Position numbers and translations under genes: made by a program. Shown here piece by piece: positions 1-8,641 of a DNA stretch of 64,000 nt. A model generated the notes under the pieces. The model worked only from the letters and a program-made list of their open reading frames with translations. It ran no database searches and was not told the origin of the DNA. Positions within the stretch are counted from its first letter, which is position 1; every line of letters starts with the position of its first letter. The stretch comes from Catellatospora tritici (GTDB lineage: Bacteria; Actinomycetota; Actinomycetes; Mycobacteriales; Micromonosporaceae), in contig NZ_JAHRCY010000010.1 of the NCBI RefSeq assembly GCF_019083965.1, positions 1 through 64,000 on the forward strand. The letters are read 5' to 3'.

Positions 1-452
1 AGCACCGCGTCGGCGGTCGGCGTGGTCAGCTCGTCGACGATCGCGCCGTCGGCGAGGAAGATCACGCGGTCGGCGTACGAGGCCGCGTTGGCGTCGTGGG
101 TCACCATGATGATCGTCTGGCCGTACTCGGTGACGCTGCGGCGCAGGAAGGTGAGGACCTCGGCGCCGGAGCGGCTGTCGAGGTTGCCGGTCGGTTCGTC
201 GGCGAAGATGACCTCGGGGCGGGCGACGAGGGCGCGGGCGCAGGCGACGCGCTGCTGTTGGCCGCCGGAGAGTTGGCTGGGGCGGTGCTTGAGGCGGTCG
301 CGCAGGCCGACGGTGTCGATGACGGTGTCGTACCAGGTCGGGTCGGGTTTGCGTCCGGCGATGGCCAGCGGCAGCAGGATGTTCTCCTCGGCGGACAGGG
401 TCGGCAGCAGGTTGAACTGCTGGAAGATGAAGCCGACCTTGTCGCGGCGCAG
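1..452. repeat. Perfect long direct repeat, copy 1 (pairs with 3661-4112)
   Basis: Base-by-base comparison shows no difference between 1-452 and 3661-4112, a period of exactly 3660 bp. Beyond 452 the two ATPase genes diverge to scattered matches, then agree again around 541-600 with one mismatch. The identity covers the C-terminal two-thirds of the ATPase and may continue to the left of the window. Confidence 0.97.
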
Positions 453-737
453 TTTCGTCAGCCCGGCGTCGGACAGGCCGGTGAGCTGGGTGTCGCCGAC
501 GTGGATCTGGCCGCGGGTGACCGAATCGAGCCCGGCCAGGCAGTGCATCAGGGTGGACTTGCCGGAGCCGGACGGGCCCATGATCGCGGTGAAGCGGCCG
601 CGTTCGAGCTCGACGTCGACGTCACGCAGGGCCACGACCTGGGCCTCGCCGGAGCCGTACACCTTCCAGACTCCGGCCGCTCGGGCGGCGGCGGTCTCGG
701 CGCGCTGGCGCGACAGGGGCGGGGCTGCTGTGGTCAT
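1..737 (-). CDS. ABC transporter ATP-binding protein (3' end outside window)
   Basis: ATPase subunit of a MacB/LolD-type exporter. The visible 245 residues carry Walker A GPSGSGKS (about 54-61), a Q-loop (FIFQQFNLLP), the signature LSGGQQQR and Walker B VIFADEPT. The ATG at 737 is chosen because the conserved VWKVYGSGEAQVVAL segment follows about 23 residues later, as in the paralogue starting at 4385. The C-terminus, about 18 residues by comparison with that paralogue, lies beyond the window. A FtsX-type permease probably follows off the edge, since the paralogue has that arrangement. The last 452 bp seen here are identical to 3661-4112, which points to recent duplication or gene conversion. 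Confidence 0.93.
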   Translation of the reverse strand, partial: MTTAAPPLSRQRAETAAARAAGVWKVYGSGEAQVVALRDVDVELERGRFTAIMGPSGSGKSTLMHCLAGLDSVTRGQIHVGDTQLTGLSDAGLTKLRRDKVGFIFQQFNLLPTLSAEENILLPLAIAGRKPDPTWYDTVIDTVGLRDRLKHRPSQLSGGQQQRVACARALVARPEVIFADEPTGNLDSRSGAEVLTFLRRSVTEYGQTIIMVTHDANAASYADRVIFLADGAIVDELTTPTADAV

Positions 738-1065
738 GAGTGATCATTCCCTTGGCCGGATGAATTGGACCGACCGGCGGGGCGCTTAAGGCGGGAGCAC
801 CCGGCCGGCCGGTGTACTCATCGTCGGGCCACGCGGGTGCCCGAACCTCGGCCCGCAGGGTGACCGTGCCCGGGTCATCCGCCCGGGGTGGACCCCCACC
901 CGCCCCTCAGGGCCAACCCCGACGCCCCGGCACCCGGCGCGTGCCGGGCGTTGGGAAGGGCCCCCTGCCACCTCGCATTGCGAGCCGAGGAACTGCTCGT
1001 CTCGCTGACGCGAGCCGACGGAGGGGCCCTTCCTACTTGCGAGCCGCGCAGGCGGCGAGCAACTC
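738..1065. other. Gene-free stretch with a folded palindromic element at 954-1033
   Basis: No convincing gene lies between the ATPase start (737) and the permease stop (1066). It contains an element bounded by 11-bp inverted arms, GGAAGGGCCCC at 954-964 and GGGGCCCTTCC at 1023-1033. Two short hairpins sit inside: CTCGC-ATT-GCGAG at 972-984 and CTCGC-TGAC-GCGAG at 1001-1014. Together they can form a three-way junction. The arms resemble the GAAGGGGCCCTTC palindromes at 47774 and 47805. It may act as a terminator for the permease transcript. Confidence 0.6.
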
Positions 1066-3609
1066 CTACTCGTAGGCGATGGCCTCCAGCACGTTCAACC
1101 GCGCCGCCCGCCGCGCGGGCAGAATCGCCGCCACCACGCCCGCGAGCACCGCGACGACCAGGTACGCCACCAGCTGGGTCCACGGGATCGTGATCGCCGT
1201 GGCGAACTTGATCCGGATCAGCGCCTGGGTCAGCGCGGCCCCGATGCCGACCCCGAGAGCCAACCCCAGGGCGACCCCGAAGACGGCCATCAGGATCGAC
1301 TCCACGGTGACCGTCGCGACCACCCCGCCGCGGCTGAGTCCGATCGCGCGGACCAGGCCGAGTTCGCGGGTGCGCTCGGTGACGCTGAGCATCAGCGTGT
1401 TGAGGATGCCCAGCGCGGCGATGACCAGGGACACGACCAGCAGGAGTTGGATGCCGATGAGCAGGCCGTCGAGTTGCGAGGTGGACTCCTCGATGTAGGA
1501 CTGGCGGTCGCCGACGCGTACGCCGGGGTAGTCCTTCATGATCTGCTCGACCTGGGTGACGACCGGTCCCGCATCGACGCCCTCGCTCAGCGAGACCAGG
1601 CCCTGGAACGCCAGGGGGCCGTTGAAGTCGGCCACCGCGGGCGGGCCGACCAGGATGCCCGAGACCAGCGGGCTGGTCTCGTACACGGCCACGACCGTGT
1701 ACTGCCGCTCCACCGGCCCGAGCCGCACCCTCGTCTGTTCGCCCGCTGCCAGGCCCAGCGCCTTGGCGGTGTTCTCGTCGAGCACCAGCTCCTGGGCGCC
1801 GAGGGCGCGCAGGTCGCCGGAGACGGCCTTCATCGAGAACATCCGCGCCGCCTGGGCCACGTCGGTGGCGAAGACGAACTGCGGCTGCCCGGCGACGGCG
1901 ACATCCACGGCGTCGAAGTGCCAGGCCGAGGCGTCCTTGACGCCCGGGATGGCCCGGACCCGGTCGAGGGCCTTGGGGTCGAAGCCCTGGGTGCCGTCGG
2001 GCGCGGCGTTGAGCTGCGACTGGATCAGCACCTCGACGCCGACGCTCTCGCCCAGGGTGTCGCGCAGGCTGCTCTTGAACGACTCGACGACCGTCGCGGC
2101 GGTGCCGACCATCATCACGCCGACGGTCAGCGCGACGGCGGTGACGGCGGTACGGCGCGGGTTGCGCAGCGCGTTGCGTACGCCGAGTTTGCCCGCCTCG
2201 CCCCGGCCCAGCACGAACCCGAGCGCCCGGATCACCGGCCGGGCCAGCAGCGGCGCCAGCAGCAGCGAGCCGAGCAGGAGCAGTACTGCCCCGCCCAGCA
2301 GCACCAGGAACCCGGCCCCGCCAAGGTCGGCCAGCGCGCCCAGCAGCACCAGCCCGGCCCCGGGCAGCGCGAACGCCGCGCCGGTGAGGGACAGGCCCAG
2401 CAGTGACTTGTCCGGACGGGACAGGTCGCGCATGGCCGCCACCGGCGGCACCGACGAGGCGCGAATCGCCGGGATGAACGCGGCGACCATCGTCACCACG
2501 ATGCCCAACGCGTACGCCAGCAGCACCGTCAGCGGCGACACCACCACCGGCACCGGGTCCATCTGGATCCGCGCGGCCAGCGCCGACTCGCCCCAGTAGC
2601 CCAGCCCGATGCCGACGCCCAGGCCCAGGGTGGCCCCGACCGCGCTGACGACCAGCGCCTCCAGCAGCACCGACGCGGCGACCTGGCCCCAGCCCGCGCC
2701 CAGCGCGCGCAGCAGCGCCAGCTCGCGGGTGCGCTGCGCCACGATGATGTTGAAGGTGTTGTAGATCAGGAAGATGCCGACCAGGCCCGCGAGCACCGCG
2801 AACCCGACCAGGATGTAGGTGAAGAAGTCGAACCGGCTGCCGACCGCCTTCGCCTGCTCGTCGTTGACCTCGTCGGCGGTCTTGGCGGTGAAGCCGCTCG
2901 GCAGCTTGGCCCGGATCCGGTCGCGCAGCTGCTGCTGGCTCACCCCGTCGGCGGCCGCGAACGACACGCCCGCGTACACCCCGGTCTGGCCGTAGAAGGT
3001 CTGCTGGGCGAACGCCTCCTGGAACAGGACCATCGTCTCGCCCGCGAGCGAGTCGCGACCCCCGGCGATCCCGACGACGCCGACCACCCGGAACGTGCGC
3101 GGCTCATTGAGCACCGGCAGGTAGACCTTGAGCTGGTCGCCGCGCTTGACCTTGGCCTGCTCGGCGGTGTGCGCGCTGATCGCGACCTCGTCGGCGGCGA
3201 CGGGCCAGGCGCCCTCGCGCAGCGCCACCAGGCCGAGCGGATCGTCCTTGCCGTCGACGCCGAAGCCCAGCGCCAGATCAGTGCTGACCGGGGTGTCGTC
3301 GGTGGCCCGGTACGGCACCACGCCCTCGGCGCTGACCTTGGGCGACGAGGCGCTGACCCCGTCGGTGGCGGCCAGTTCCCGCACCTGCTCGGCGGTCAGT
3401 CTGGGCGCCCGGGGACCGGGCTCGTCGGCCTGGACCTGCACCGCCACGTTCTGGTTGATCGTGCTGAACAGGGTGCTGAACTGGGCGTTCAGGGTGCCTG
3501 ACAGCACCAGGATCGCCGACAGGAAGCCGACCGACAGCACGATCGCGAAGACGGCGAGCGACAGGCGCAGCTTGCGCTGCAGCAGCCCGCGCAGGCTTGC
3601 CCTGATCAT
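1066..3609 (-). CDS. FtsX/MacB-family ABC transporter permease
   Basis: Membrane subunit (847 residues) of an ABC exporter working with the ATPase just upstream. An N-terminal membrane segment (about 16-36) is followed by a large extracytoplasmic MacB-like domain, a first FtsX domain with three membrane spans (starting near FFTYILVGFAVLAGLVGIF), a middle span pair, a second extracytoplasmic domain and a second FtsX domain. This is the usual actinobacterial double-FtsX build. The ATG at 3609 overlaps the ATPase stop (ATGA at 3606-3609), so the two are translationally coupled. An upstream in-frame extension to 4392 is only the antisense of ATPase frames. Substrate unknown. Confidence 0.92.
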   Translation of the reverse strand: MIRASLRGLLQRKLRLSLAVFAIVLSVGFLSAILVLSGTLNAQFSTLFSTINQNVAVQVQADEPGPRAPRLTAEQVRELAATDGVSASSPKVSAEGVVPYRATDDTPVSTDLALGFGVDGKDDPLGLVALREGAWPVAADEVAISAHTAEQAKVKRGDQLKVYLPVLNEPRTFRVVGVVGIAGGRDSLAGETMVLFQEAFAQQTFYGQTGVYAGVSFAAADGVSQQQLRDRIRAKLPSGFTAKTADEVNDEQAKAVGSRFDFFTYILVGFAVLAGLVGIFLIYNTFNIIVAQRTRELALLRALGAGWGQVAASVLLEALVVSAVGATLGLGVGIGLGYWGESALAARIQMDPVPVVVSPLTVLLAYALGIVVTMVAAFIPAIRASSVPPVAAMRDLSRPDKSLLGLSLTGAAFALPGAGLVLLGALADLGGAGFLVLLGGAVLLLLGSLLLAPLLARPVIRALGFVLGRGEAGKLGVRNALRNPRRTAVTAVALTVGVMMVGTAATVVESFKSSLRDTLGESVGVEVLIQSQLNAAPDGTQGFDPKALDRVRAIPGVKDASAWHFDAVDVAVAGQPQFVFATDVAQAARMFSMKAVSGDLRALGAQELVLDENTAKALGLAAGEQTRVRLGPVERQYTVVAVYETSPLVSGILVGPPAVADFNGPLAFQGLVSLSEGVDAGPVVTQVEQIMKDYPGVRVGDRQSYIEESTSQLDGLLIGIQLLLVVSLVIAALGILNTLMLSVTERTRELGLVRAIGLSRGGVVATVTVESILMAVFGVALGLALGVGIGAALTQALIRIKFATAITIPWTQLVAYLVVAVLAGVVAAILPARRAARLNVLEAIAYE

Positions 3610-4385
3610 TCGGTGGCTCCGGCGGTCGTGACGGCCGTGTCCAGGCGCTTGATCCGGTCCAGCACCGCGTCGGCGGTCGGCGTGGTCAGCTCGTCGACGA
3701 TCGCGCCGTCGGCGAGGAAGATCACGCGGTCGGCGTACGAGGCCGCGTTGGCGTCGTGGGTCACCATGATGATCGTCTGGCCGTACTCGGTGACGCTGCG
3801 GCGCAGGAAGGTGAGGACCTCGGCGCCGGAGCGGCTGTCGAGGTTGCCGGTCGGTTCGTCGGCGAAGATGACCTCGGGGCGGGCGACGAGGGCGCGGGCG
3901 CAGGCGACGCGCTGCTGTTGGCCGCCGGAGAGTTGGCTGGGGCGGTGCTTGAGGCGGTCGCGCAGGCCGACGGTGTCGATGACGGTGTCGTACCAGGTCG
4001 GGTCGGGTTTGCGTCCGGCGATGGCCAGCGGCAGCAGGATGTTCTCCTCGGCGGACAGGGTCGGCAGCAGGTTGAACTGCTGGAAGATGAAGCCGACCTT
4101 GTCGCGGCGCAGCCTGGTCAGGCCCGCGTCGGACAGGCCGGTCACCACCGTCTCGCCGATGGACACCTGCCCGCGGGTCACGCTGTCCAGCCCGGCCAGG
4201 CAGTGCATCAGGGTGGACTTGCCGGAGCCGGACGGGCCCATGATCGCCGTGAAGCGGCCGCGCTCCAGTGCGCAGTTGACGCCGCGTAGCGCCACGACCT
4301 GGGCCTCGCCGGAGCCGTACACCTTCCACAGGTCGACCGCGGCGGCAGCGGCCCCGGCGGTCCGTTCGGTCAGGGGTGAAGTCAT
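3606..4385 (-). CDS. ABC transporter ATP-binding protein (MacB/LolD type)
   Basis: A 259-residue nucleotide-binding subunit with Walker A GPSGSGKS, Q-loop FQQFNLLPT, signature LSGGQQQR, Walker B VIFADEPT and the H-loop MVTHD. It pairs with the FtsX permease that it overlaps by 4 bp. ATG 4385 (MTSPLTE) is preferred over the upstream GTG at 4418, which would add 11 residues lacking similarity. Downstream of a two-component pair on the same strand, so it may be the regulated target of that pair, although a 99-bp gap separates them. Its 3' two-thirds are in a perfect repeat with the gene at 1-737. Confidence 0.93.
   Translation of the reverse strand: MTSPLTERTAGAAAAAVDLWKVYGSGEAQVVALRGVNCALERGRFTAIMGPSGSGKSTLMHCLAGLDSVTRGQVSIGETVVTGLSDAGLTRLRRDKVGFIFQQFNLLPTLSAEENILLPLAIAGRKPDPTWYDTVIDTVGLRDRLKHRPSQLSGGQQQRVACARALVARPEVIFADEPTGNLDSRSGAEVLTFLRRSVTEYGQTIIMVTHDANAASYADRVIFLADGAIVDELTTPTADAVLDRIKRLDTAVTTAGATE
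3661..4112. repeat. Perfect long direct repeat, copy 2 (pairs with 1-452)
   Basis: Second copy of the 452-bp identical block. Its right edge is sharp: the first mismatch is at 453 versus 4113. Inside, the coding sequence of both ATPases is the same from the Q-loop region through Walker B and the H-loop. Confidence 0.97.
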
Positions 4386-4484
4386 GCCCCACAGGCTGTC
4401 AGTGGCGCTGCCGTCCACCCTCCGACTCCAGCACGGTCTTGGCCGGGGCCGTCTCCTCCTGAAGGACGAGTCGGCCTCCTCCCG

Positions 4485-5159
4485 CTACGGCGTGCGCGAC
4501 CCCGGGCGCACCAGACCCGTCTCGTACGCCAGCACCACCGCCTGCACCCGGTCGCGCAGCCCCAGCTTGGTCAGCAGGTGCCCGACATGTGTCTTCACCG
4601 TGGTCTCGCTGACCGTCAGCACCTTGGCGATCTCGGCGTTGGACAGCCCCCGGGCCACCTGCACCAGCACCTCCCGCTCGCGCTCGGTCAGCGACGCCAG
4701 CGCGTCCGGCACGGTCACCTCCGGGTCGGGCAGCAGGTCGGCGAACCGGTCCAGCAGCCGCCGCAGGATGCGCGGCGCCACCACCGCCTCGCCCGCCGCC
4801 ACCGTCCGGATCGCCGCGACCAACTCCTCGGCGGGCACGTCCTTGGCCAGGAACCCGCTGGCCCCGGCCCGCAGCGCGCCGACCACGTAGTCGTCGAGGT
4901 CGAACGTGGTCAGGATCAGCACCCGCACCGGCAGCTTCGCCGCCACGATGTCGCGGGTGGCGGCCACCCCGTCGCGGCGCGGCATCCGCACGTCCATCAG
5001 CACCACGTCCGGCAGCAGCCGCCGGGCCAGGTCGACGGCCTCCGCGCCGTCGGCGGCCTCACCGACGATGTCGAGGTCGCTCTCGGCGCCCAGCACCATC
5101 CGGAACCCGCTGCGCAACAGCGGCTGGTCGTCGGCGAGCAGCACCCGGATGGGCTTCAC
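4485..5159 (-). CDS. Response regulator, NarL/LuxR family
   Basis: A 224-residue two-component regulator. The receiver domain (about 1-120) has the acidic pair in LLADDQ, the phospho-acceptor Asp in VVLMDVRMP and the conserved Lys in FLAKD. A LuxR helix-turn-helix (LTEREREVL to KLGLRDRVQ, about 153-208) binds DNA. Start is GTG 5159, overlapping the kinase stop (GTGA) with GGAGGTG just upstream. The longer frame to 5438 is rejected because it only reads through the kinase gene. Its likely target is the neighbouring ABC exporter (inference from position). Confidence 0.94.
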   Translation of the reverse strand: MKPIRVLLADDQPLLRSGFRMVLGAESDLDIVGEAADGAEAVDLARRLLPDVVLMDVRMPRRDGVAATRDIVAAKLPVRVLILTTFDLDDYVVGALRAGASGFLAKDVPAEELVAAIRTVAAGEAVVAPRILRRLLDRFADLLPDPEVTVPDALASLTEREREVLVQVARGLSNAEIAKVLTVSETTVKTHVGHLLTKLGLRDRVQAVVLAYETGLVRPGSRTP

Positions 5160-6460
5160 CGCGGCACCTCCACGCCCGTGTCGAGGGCCGCCGCCAGGGC
5201 GGGGCCGATCTGCTCCAGTGGGATCACCGCGTACACCCGGAACCCGCCGCCGGGGCGGGGGCCGGTGCGCAGGTGGCCGCCGTACACGGCGACCCGCTCG
5301 CGCATGCCGAGCAGGCCGTGCCCCGGCGCCGCGATCCCGTCTGCGGTGAGGGTACGCGTGCGCGGCCCGCGACCCGTGTCGAACACTTCGATCGTGAGAC
5401 GGCAACCGTCCGCGGTCAGCCTGACCTCGGCCCGGCACGGCCCGGCGTGCTTGAGCGCGTTGGTCAGCGCCTCCTGCACGATCCGGTACGCCGTCAGTCC
5501 CACCCCCGGATCCAGGTCCTCGGGCAGCCCGTCGGTCCGCAGCGCGGTCGGCAGCCCCGCCTCACACACCTGCTCGACCAGCAGCGGCAGCCCGGCCAGC
5601 CCCGGCTGCGGGGTCAGCCCGGGGTCGGGTTCGAGGGCACCCTCGGCCCGCAGCACGAACAGCAGCCGGCGCAGCTCCCGCAGGGTGCTCCGGCTGGTCT
5701 GCTCGATGGTGGCCAGCGCCTCGTCGGCGGCGGCCGGGTCGCGGTGCAGCATCCGCCGCGCCGCCGTCGACATCACCCCGATCACGCTGACGTGATGGGC
5801 CACCACGTCGTGCAGCTCCCGCGCGATCCGGCGACGCTCCTCGGCGACGGCCTGCTCGGCGTGGGCCTGCCGGCCCGCCTCGGCGGCCAGGGCCCGCTCG
5901 GCCAGCGCCGCCGACGCCTCCCGCCGGGCCCGCACGGTGCGTCCGATCAGGAACGTGATCACCATCGCGACCCCGTTCACGACCAGCCCGGCCGACAGCG
6001 AGATCAGCTCGCCGCCGGCTTTGTCGTCCAGGTAACCCGCCCCGTGGGCGTACACGAAGACCAGGTCGTTGGCGGCCCACAGCAGCGCGCTGCCCGCGAT
6101 CGCGCGCCACCAGCGCTCGTACGCCGCCAGCGTGTACGCCAGCACCCACAGGGTGACGCCCTGCCCGGTCCACACCAGCGGCTCGACCCAGCCCGCCACC
6201 AGGGTCAGCAGCAGGAACCCGACCGCGCCCCACAGCCAGCGGCGGCGCAGCACCACCGGCAGCAGCGTCACCGCGGTCCACAGGGTCAACCAGCCGCCGG
6301 TGTGCCCGCTCCAGGCCGGCTCGGCCCGCATGAGCAGCACCTGGGCGGCGAACAGCCCGGCCGCCAGCGCCGTGTCGACGCGCAGCGGTGTCCACCAGGC
6401 GGACTTGAACCAGCGTCGCGCGCTGTCGGCGGAAATCAGCAGGTGGGAGGGGAGGGGCAC
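5156..6460 (-). CDS. Sensor histidine kinase, NarL-type (HisKA_3)
   Basis: A 434-residue membrane kinase. About five hydrophobic segments fill residues 28-185, followed by a short coiled linker. The dimerisation domain has the phospho-acceptor His in ELHDVVAHHVS, and the HATPase_c domain has the N-box QEALTNALKHA and a glycine box (GHGLLGMRERV). Start codon is GTG 6460, nine bases after the nuclease stop. The stop overlaps the response regulator start. The signal sensed is unknown. Confidence 0.93.
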   Translation of the reverse strand: MPLPSHLLISADSARRWFKSAWWTPLRVDTALAAGLFAAQVLLMRAEPAWSGHTGGWLTLWTAVTLLPVVLRRRWLWGAVGFLLLTLVAGWVEPLVWTGQGVTLWVLAYTLAAYERWWRAIAGSALLWAANDLVFVYAHGAGYLDDKAGGELISLSAGLVVNGVAMVITFLIGRTVRARREASAALAERALAAEAGRQAHAEQAVAEERRRIARELHDVVAHHVSVIGVMSTAARRMLHRDPAAADEALATIEQTSRSTLRELRRLLFVLRAEGALEPDPGLTPQPGLAGLPLLVEQVCEAGLPTALRTDGLPEDLDPGVGLTAYRIVQEALTNALKHAGPCRAEVRLTADGCRLTIEVFDTGRGPRTRTLTADGIAAPGHGLLGMRERVAVYGGHLRTGPRPGGGFRVYAVIPLEQIGPALAAALDTGVEVPR

Positions 6461-6469
6461 CCGGCGAGG

Positions 6470-7360
6470 CTACCTGGTGCCCTCAAGGCGACGTTGGCGC
6501 GCGTCGATGGTCGCCGCCGTGACCTGCTGCGGGAACGGCGGCAGCGTCCCGCCGAACTCGGGGCACCGGGACTTGTGGGCGCACCAGCCGCACAGCTTGC
6601 TCGGCTTGGGCCGGAACTCCTGCGCCCTGGTCGCCGCCTCGATCGCCTGATACAGCGCGAACAGGGTGCGCTCGAAGCGGGTCAGTTCGTCGGCGTCGGG
6701 GGTGTAGTCGCAGATCTCGGCGTCCTTGAGGTACATCAGCCGCAGCACCTTCGGCACCGTGCCGCGGGTGCGCCACAGCACCAGCGCGTAGAACTTGAGC
6801 TGGAACAGCGCCCGCGACTCGAACGCCTCCCGGGGCGAGCCGCCGGTCTTGTAGTCGACCACCCGCAGCTGCCCGCCCGGCGCCACGTCCAGCCGGTCGA
6901 TGTAGCCCCGGATGAGCAGCTGCTCCTCGCCCTCGGCGCCCAGCACGGCCTCGATCAGGGTCTCCCGCTCGGCGGGCTCCAGCCGACGCGGGTCCTCCAC
7001 CGCGAAGTAGCCGCCCAGCAGCTCCTGCGCCGAGGCCAGGAACTCCTCGCGGGTCCGCTCGCCGTCGTCGAACAGCTCGGCCAGCTCCGGCTGCTCGCCG
7101 ACCAGCCGCTCCCACTGCGGGGTGACCAGCTCGTCGGCGACGGCCCGGGTCCGGTCCGCGGCCGGGGAGTCGAACAGCTTCTCCAGCACGGCGTGCACCA
7201 GGGTGCCCCGCGCCTGCTCGGCGGTGGGCTGCTCGGGGATGCGGTCGATGCTGCGGAAGCGGTAGAGCAGGGGGCAGGTCTTGAAGTCGGCGGCTCGGGA
7301 GGGGGACAGCGACGGAAGGGGGCGGGGCGTGGTCGTCTCCGACACCGGCTGCTCGGTCAT
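6470..7360 (-). CDS. RecB-family (PD-(D/E)XK) exonuclease with probable Fe-S cluster
   Basis: A 296-residue PDDEXK nuclease of the AddB/Cas4-like family, counterpart of the mycobacterial protein encoded beside TrmI. Nuclease motifs: the His in GTLVHAVLEKL, Asp in GYIDRLDV and the DYKTG core. Four cysteines, C29 (FKTCP) and the C-terminal group LCGWCAHKSRCPEFG, have the spacing of a structural 4Fe-4S cluster. ATG 7360 (MTEQPVSE) is used. A longer start at 7474 would run into the divergent gene. It heads the minus-strand transcript with the kinase, 9 bp away. Likely DNA repair; partner unknown. Confidence 0.88.
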   Translation of the reverse strand: MTEQPVSETTTPRPLPSLSPSRAADFKTCPLLYRFRSIDRIPEQPTAEQARGTLVHAVLEKLFDSPAADRTRAVADELVTPQWERLVGEQPELAELFDDGERTREEFLASAQELLGGYFAVEDPRRLEPAERETLIEAVLGAEGEEQLLIRGYIDRLDVAPGGQLRVVDYKTGGSPREAFESRALFQLKFYALVLWRTRGTVPKVLRLMYLKDAEICDYTPDADELTRFERTLFALYQAIEAATRAQEFRPKPSKLCGWCAHKSRCPEFGGTLPPFPQQVTAATIDARQRRLEGTR

Positions 7361-7458
7361 AGCCCACAGGTTAGGACAGTGGTACGACCTGTCCCGCACG
7401 GCACAACCGGCGCGATGCGGACGGCACGGCATAGCATGGTCACGATGGAGACGACGCC

Positions 7459-8637
7459 GTGACCGAGCCGACACCCCAGTCCGGGCCGCCCGAGCAGCGG
7501 CGCTCCGGTTTCCAGATCGGGCGGGTGTTCGGGTTCCCGCTCCGCCTGAGCGGATCGTGGCTGCTCATGGCAGTCGTGATCACCTTCTGGTACGGCGAGG
7601 TGATCGGCGAGCGCCTCGACCTGCACGGCCCTGCCCGCTTCCTGGCCGGACTCGGTTTCGTCGCCTGCCTGCTGCTGTCGGTGCTGCTGCACGAGCTCGG
7701 CCACGCGGTGACCGCCCGCCGCCACGGCATCGGCGTCAAGGGCATCACGCTGGACCTGCTCGGCGGCTACACCGAGTTCGAGCACGACTCGCCCCGCGCC
7801 GGCGTCGAGTTCACGACAGCGATCGCCGGTCCGGTGGTCTCGGCACTGGTCGGTGTCGCCTCCGTCGCTGCGGCGATCGTGCTGCCCGACGGCACCGTGG
7901 CCGACCAGATCGCGTTCCAGCTCGCCGTCTGCAACCTGATCGTGGCGGTCTACAACGCGCTGCCCGGCTGGCCGCTGGACGGCGGCCGGGCGCTGCGGGC
8001 GCTGGTCTGGGCGGTGCGCGGCGACCGTGACGCCGGGCTGCTGGTGGCGGGCTGGTCCGGCCGGGTGGTGGCGGTGGCCACCGCCCTGATCGCCGCGCTG
8101 CTCTACGGCACCGGCTGGTACACCTGGTGGGGCCTGCTGTTCGGCCTGTTCGTGGCGTACAGCATCTGGCAGGGCGCGGCCGGGGCCGTGCTCACCGCCC
8201 GGGTCCGTCGCCGCTATCCCCTGGTCGATCCGACCGCGCTGGCCAAGCCGCTCTACGCCGTCCCGGCGGGCACCTCGCTGGCCGAGGCCGACCGCCGCGC
8301 CGACGCCGACGGCCGGGCCGCGGCGCTGCTCGGCGTCACCGATCCGGACGGCCGCCTGATCGCGCTGGTGGTGCCGGACGCGGCCGCGGCGGTGCCGCCC
8401 GCCCGCCGCCCCTGGGTGACGGTGGAGACCGTCGCCCGCGACATCGCCGCCGTGGCCCGCATCCCGGCCTCCGCCCGCGGCGCCGACGTGATCAAGCTCC
8501 TGCGCGGGGACCCGGCTGCGCCCTACCTCGTGGTCAACGGGGAAGATGTGGTGGGCGTGCTCACCGCCATGGACGTGGTGCAGGTGCTCGATCCGGCCAC
8601 GCTGAAGGCCGCGCCCGCGAAGCAGACAGGGATATGA
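7459..8637 (+). CDS. Site-2 protease-like zinc metalloprotease (M50) with CBS-like C-terminus
   Basis: A 392-residue intramembrane metalloprotease. About six membrane spans lie in residues 35-230. The zinc motif HELGH is at 78-82, and the second metal motif NALPGWPLDGG is near 167-177. A C-terminal CBS-type domain follows (about 245-390). Start is GTG 7459, with GGAG at 7447-7450 as ribosome site. Divergent from the nuclease gene with about 98 bp between them. Stop lies 4 bp before the TrmI start, so both are co-transcribed. This M50/CBS form is common beside TrmI in actinomycetes. Substrate unknown. Confidence 0.92.
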   Translation: MTEPTPQSGPPEQRRSGFQIGRVFGFPLRLSGSWLLMAVVITFWYGEVIGERLDLHGPARFLAGLGFVACLLLSVLLHELGHAVTARRHGIGVKGITLDLLGGYTEFEHDSPRAGVEFTTAIAGPVVSALVGVASVAAAIVLPDGTVADQIAFQLAVCNLIVAVYNALPGWPLDGGRALRALVWAVRGDRDAGLLVAGWSGRVVAVATALIAALLYGTGWYTWWGLLFGLFVAYSIWQGAAGAVLTARVRRRYPLVDPTALAKPLYAVPAGTSLAEADRRADADGRAAALLGVTDPDGRLIALVVPDAAAAVPPARRPWVTVETVARDIAAVARIPASARGADVIKLLRGDPAAPYLVVNGEDVVGVLTAMDVVQVLDPATLKAAPAKQTGI

Positions 8638-8641
8638 GGCG

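Noticed and set aside
4578..5795. A 405-codon + strand open frame
   Set aside because: Antisense to the two-component genes with no recognisable content.
7445..7462. Five-codon upstream peptide overlapping the site-2 protease start
   Set aside because: Its ATG lies in the ribosome-binding region of the GTG start; no support as a leader peptide.
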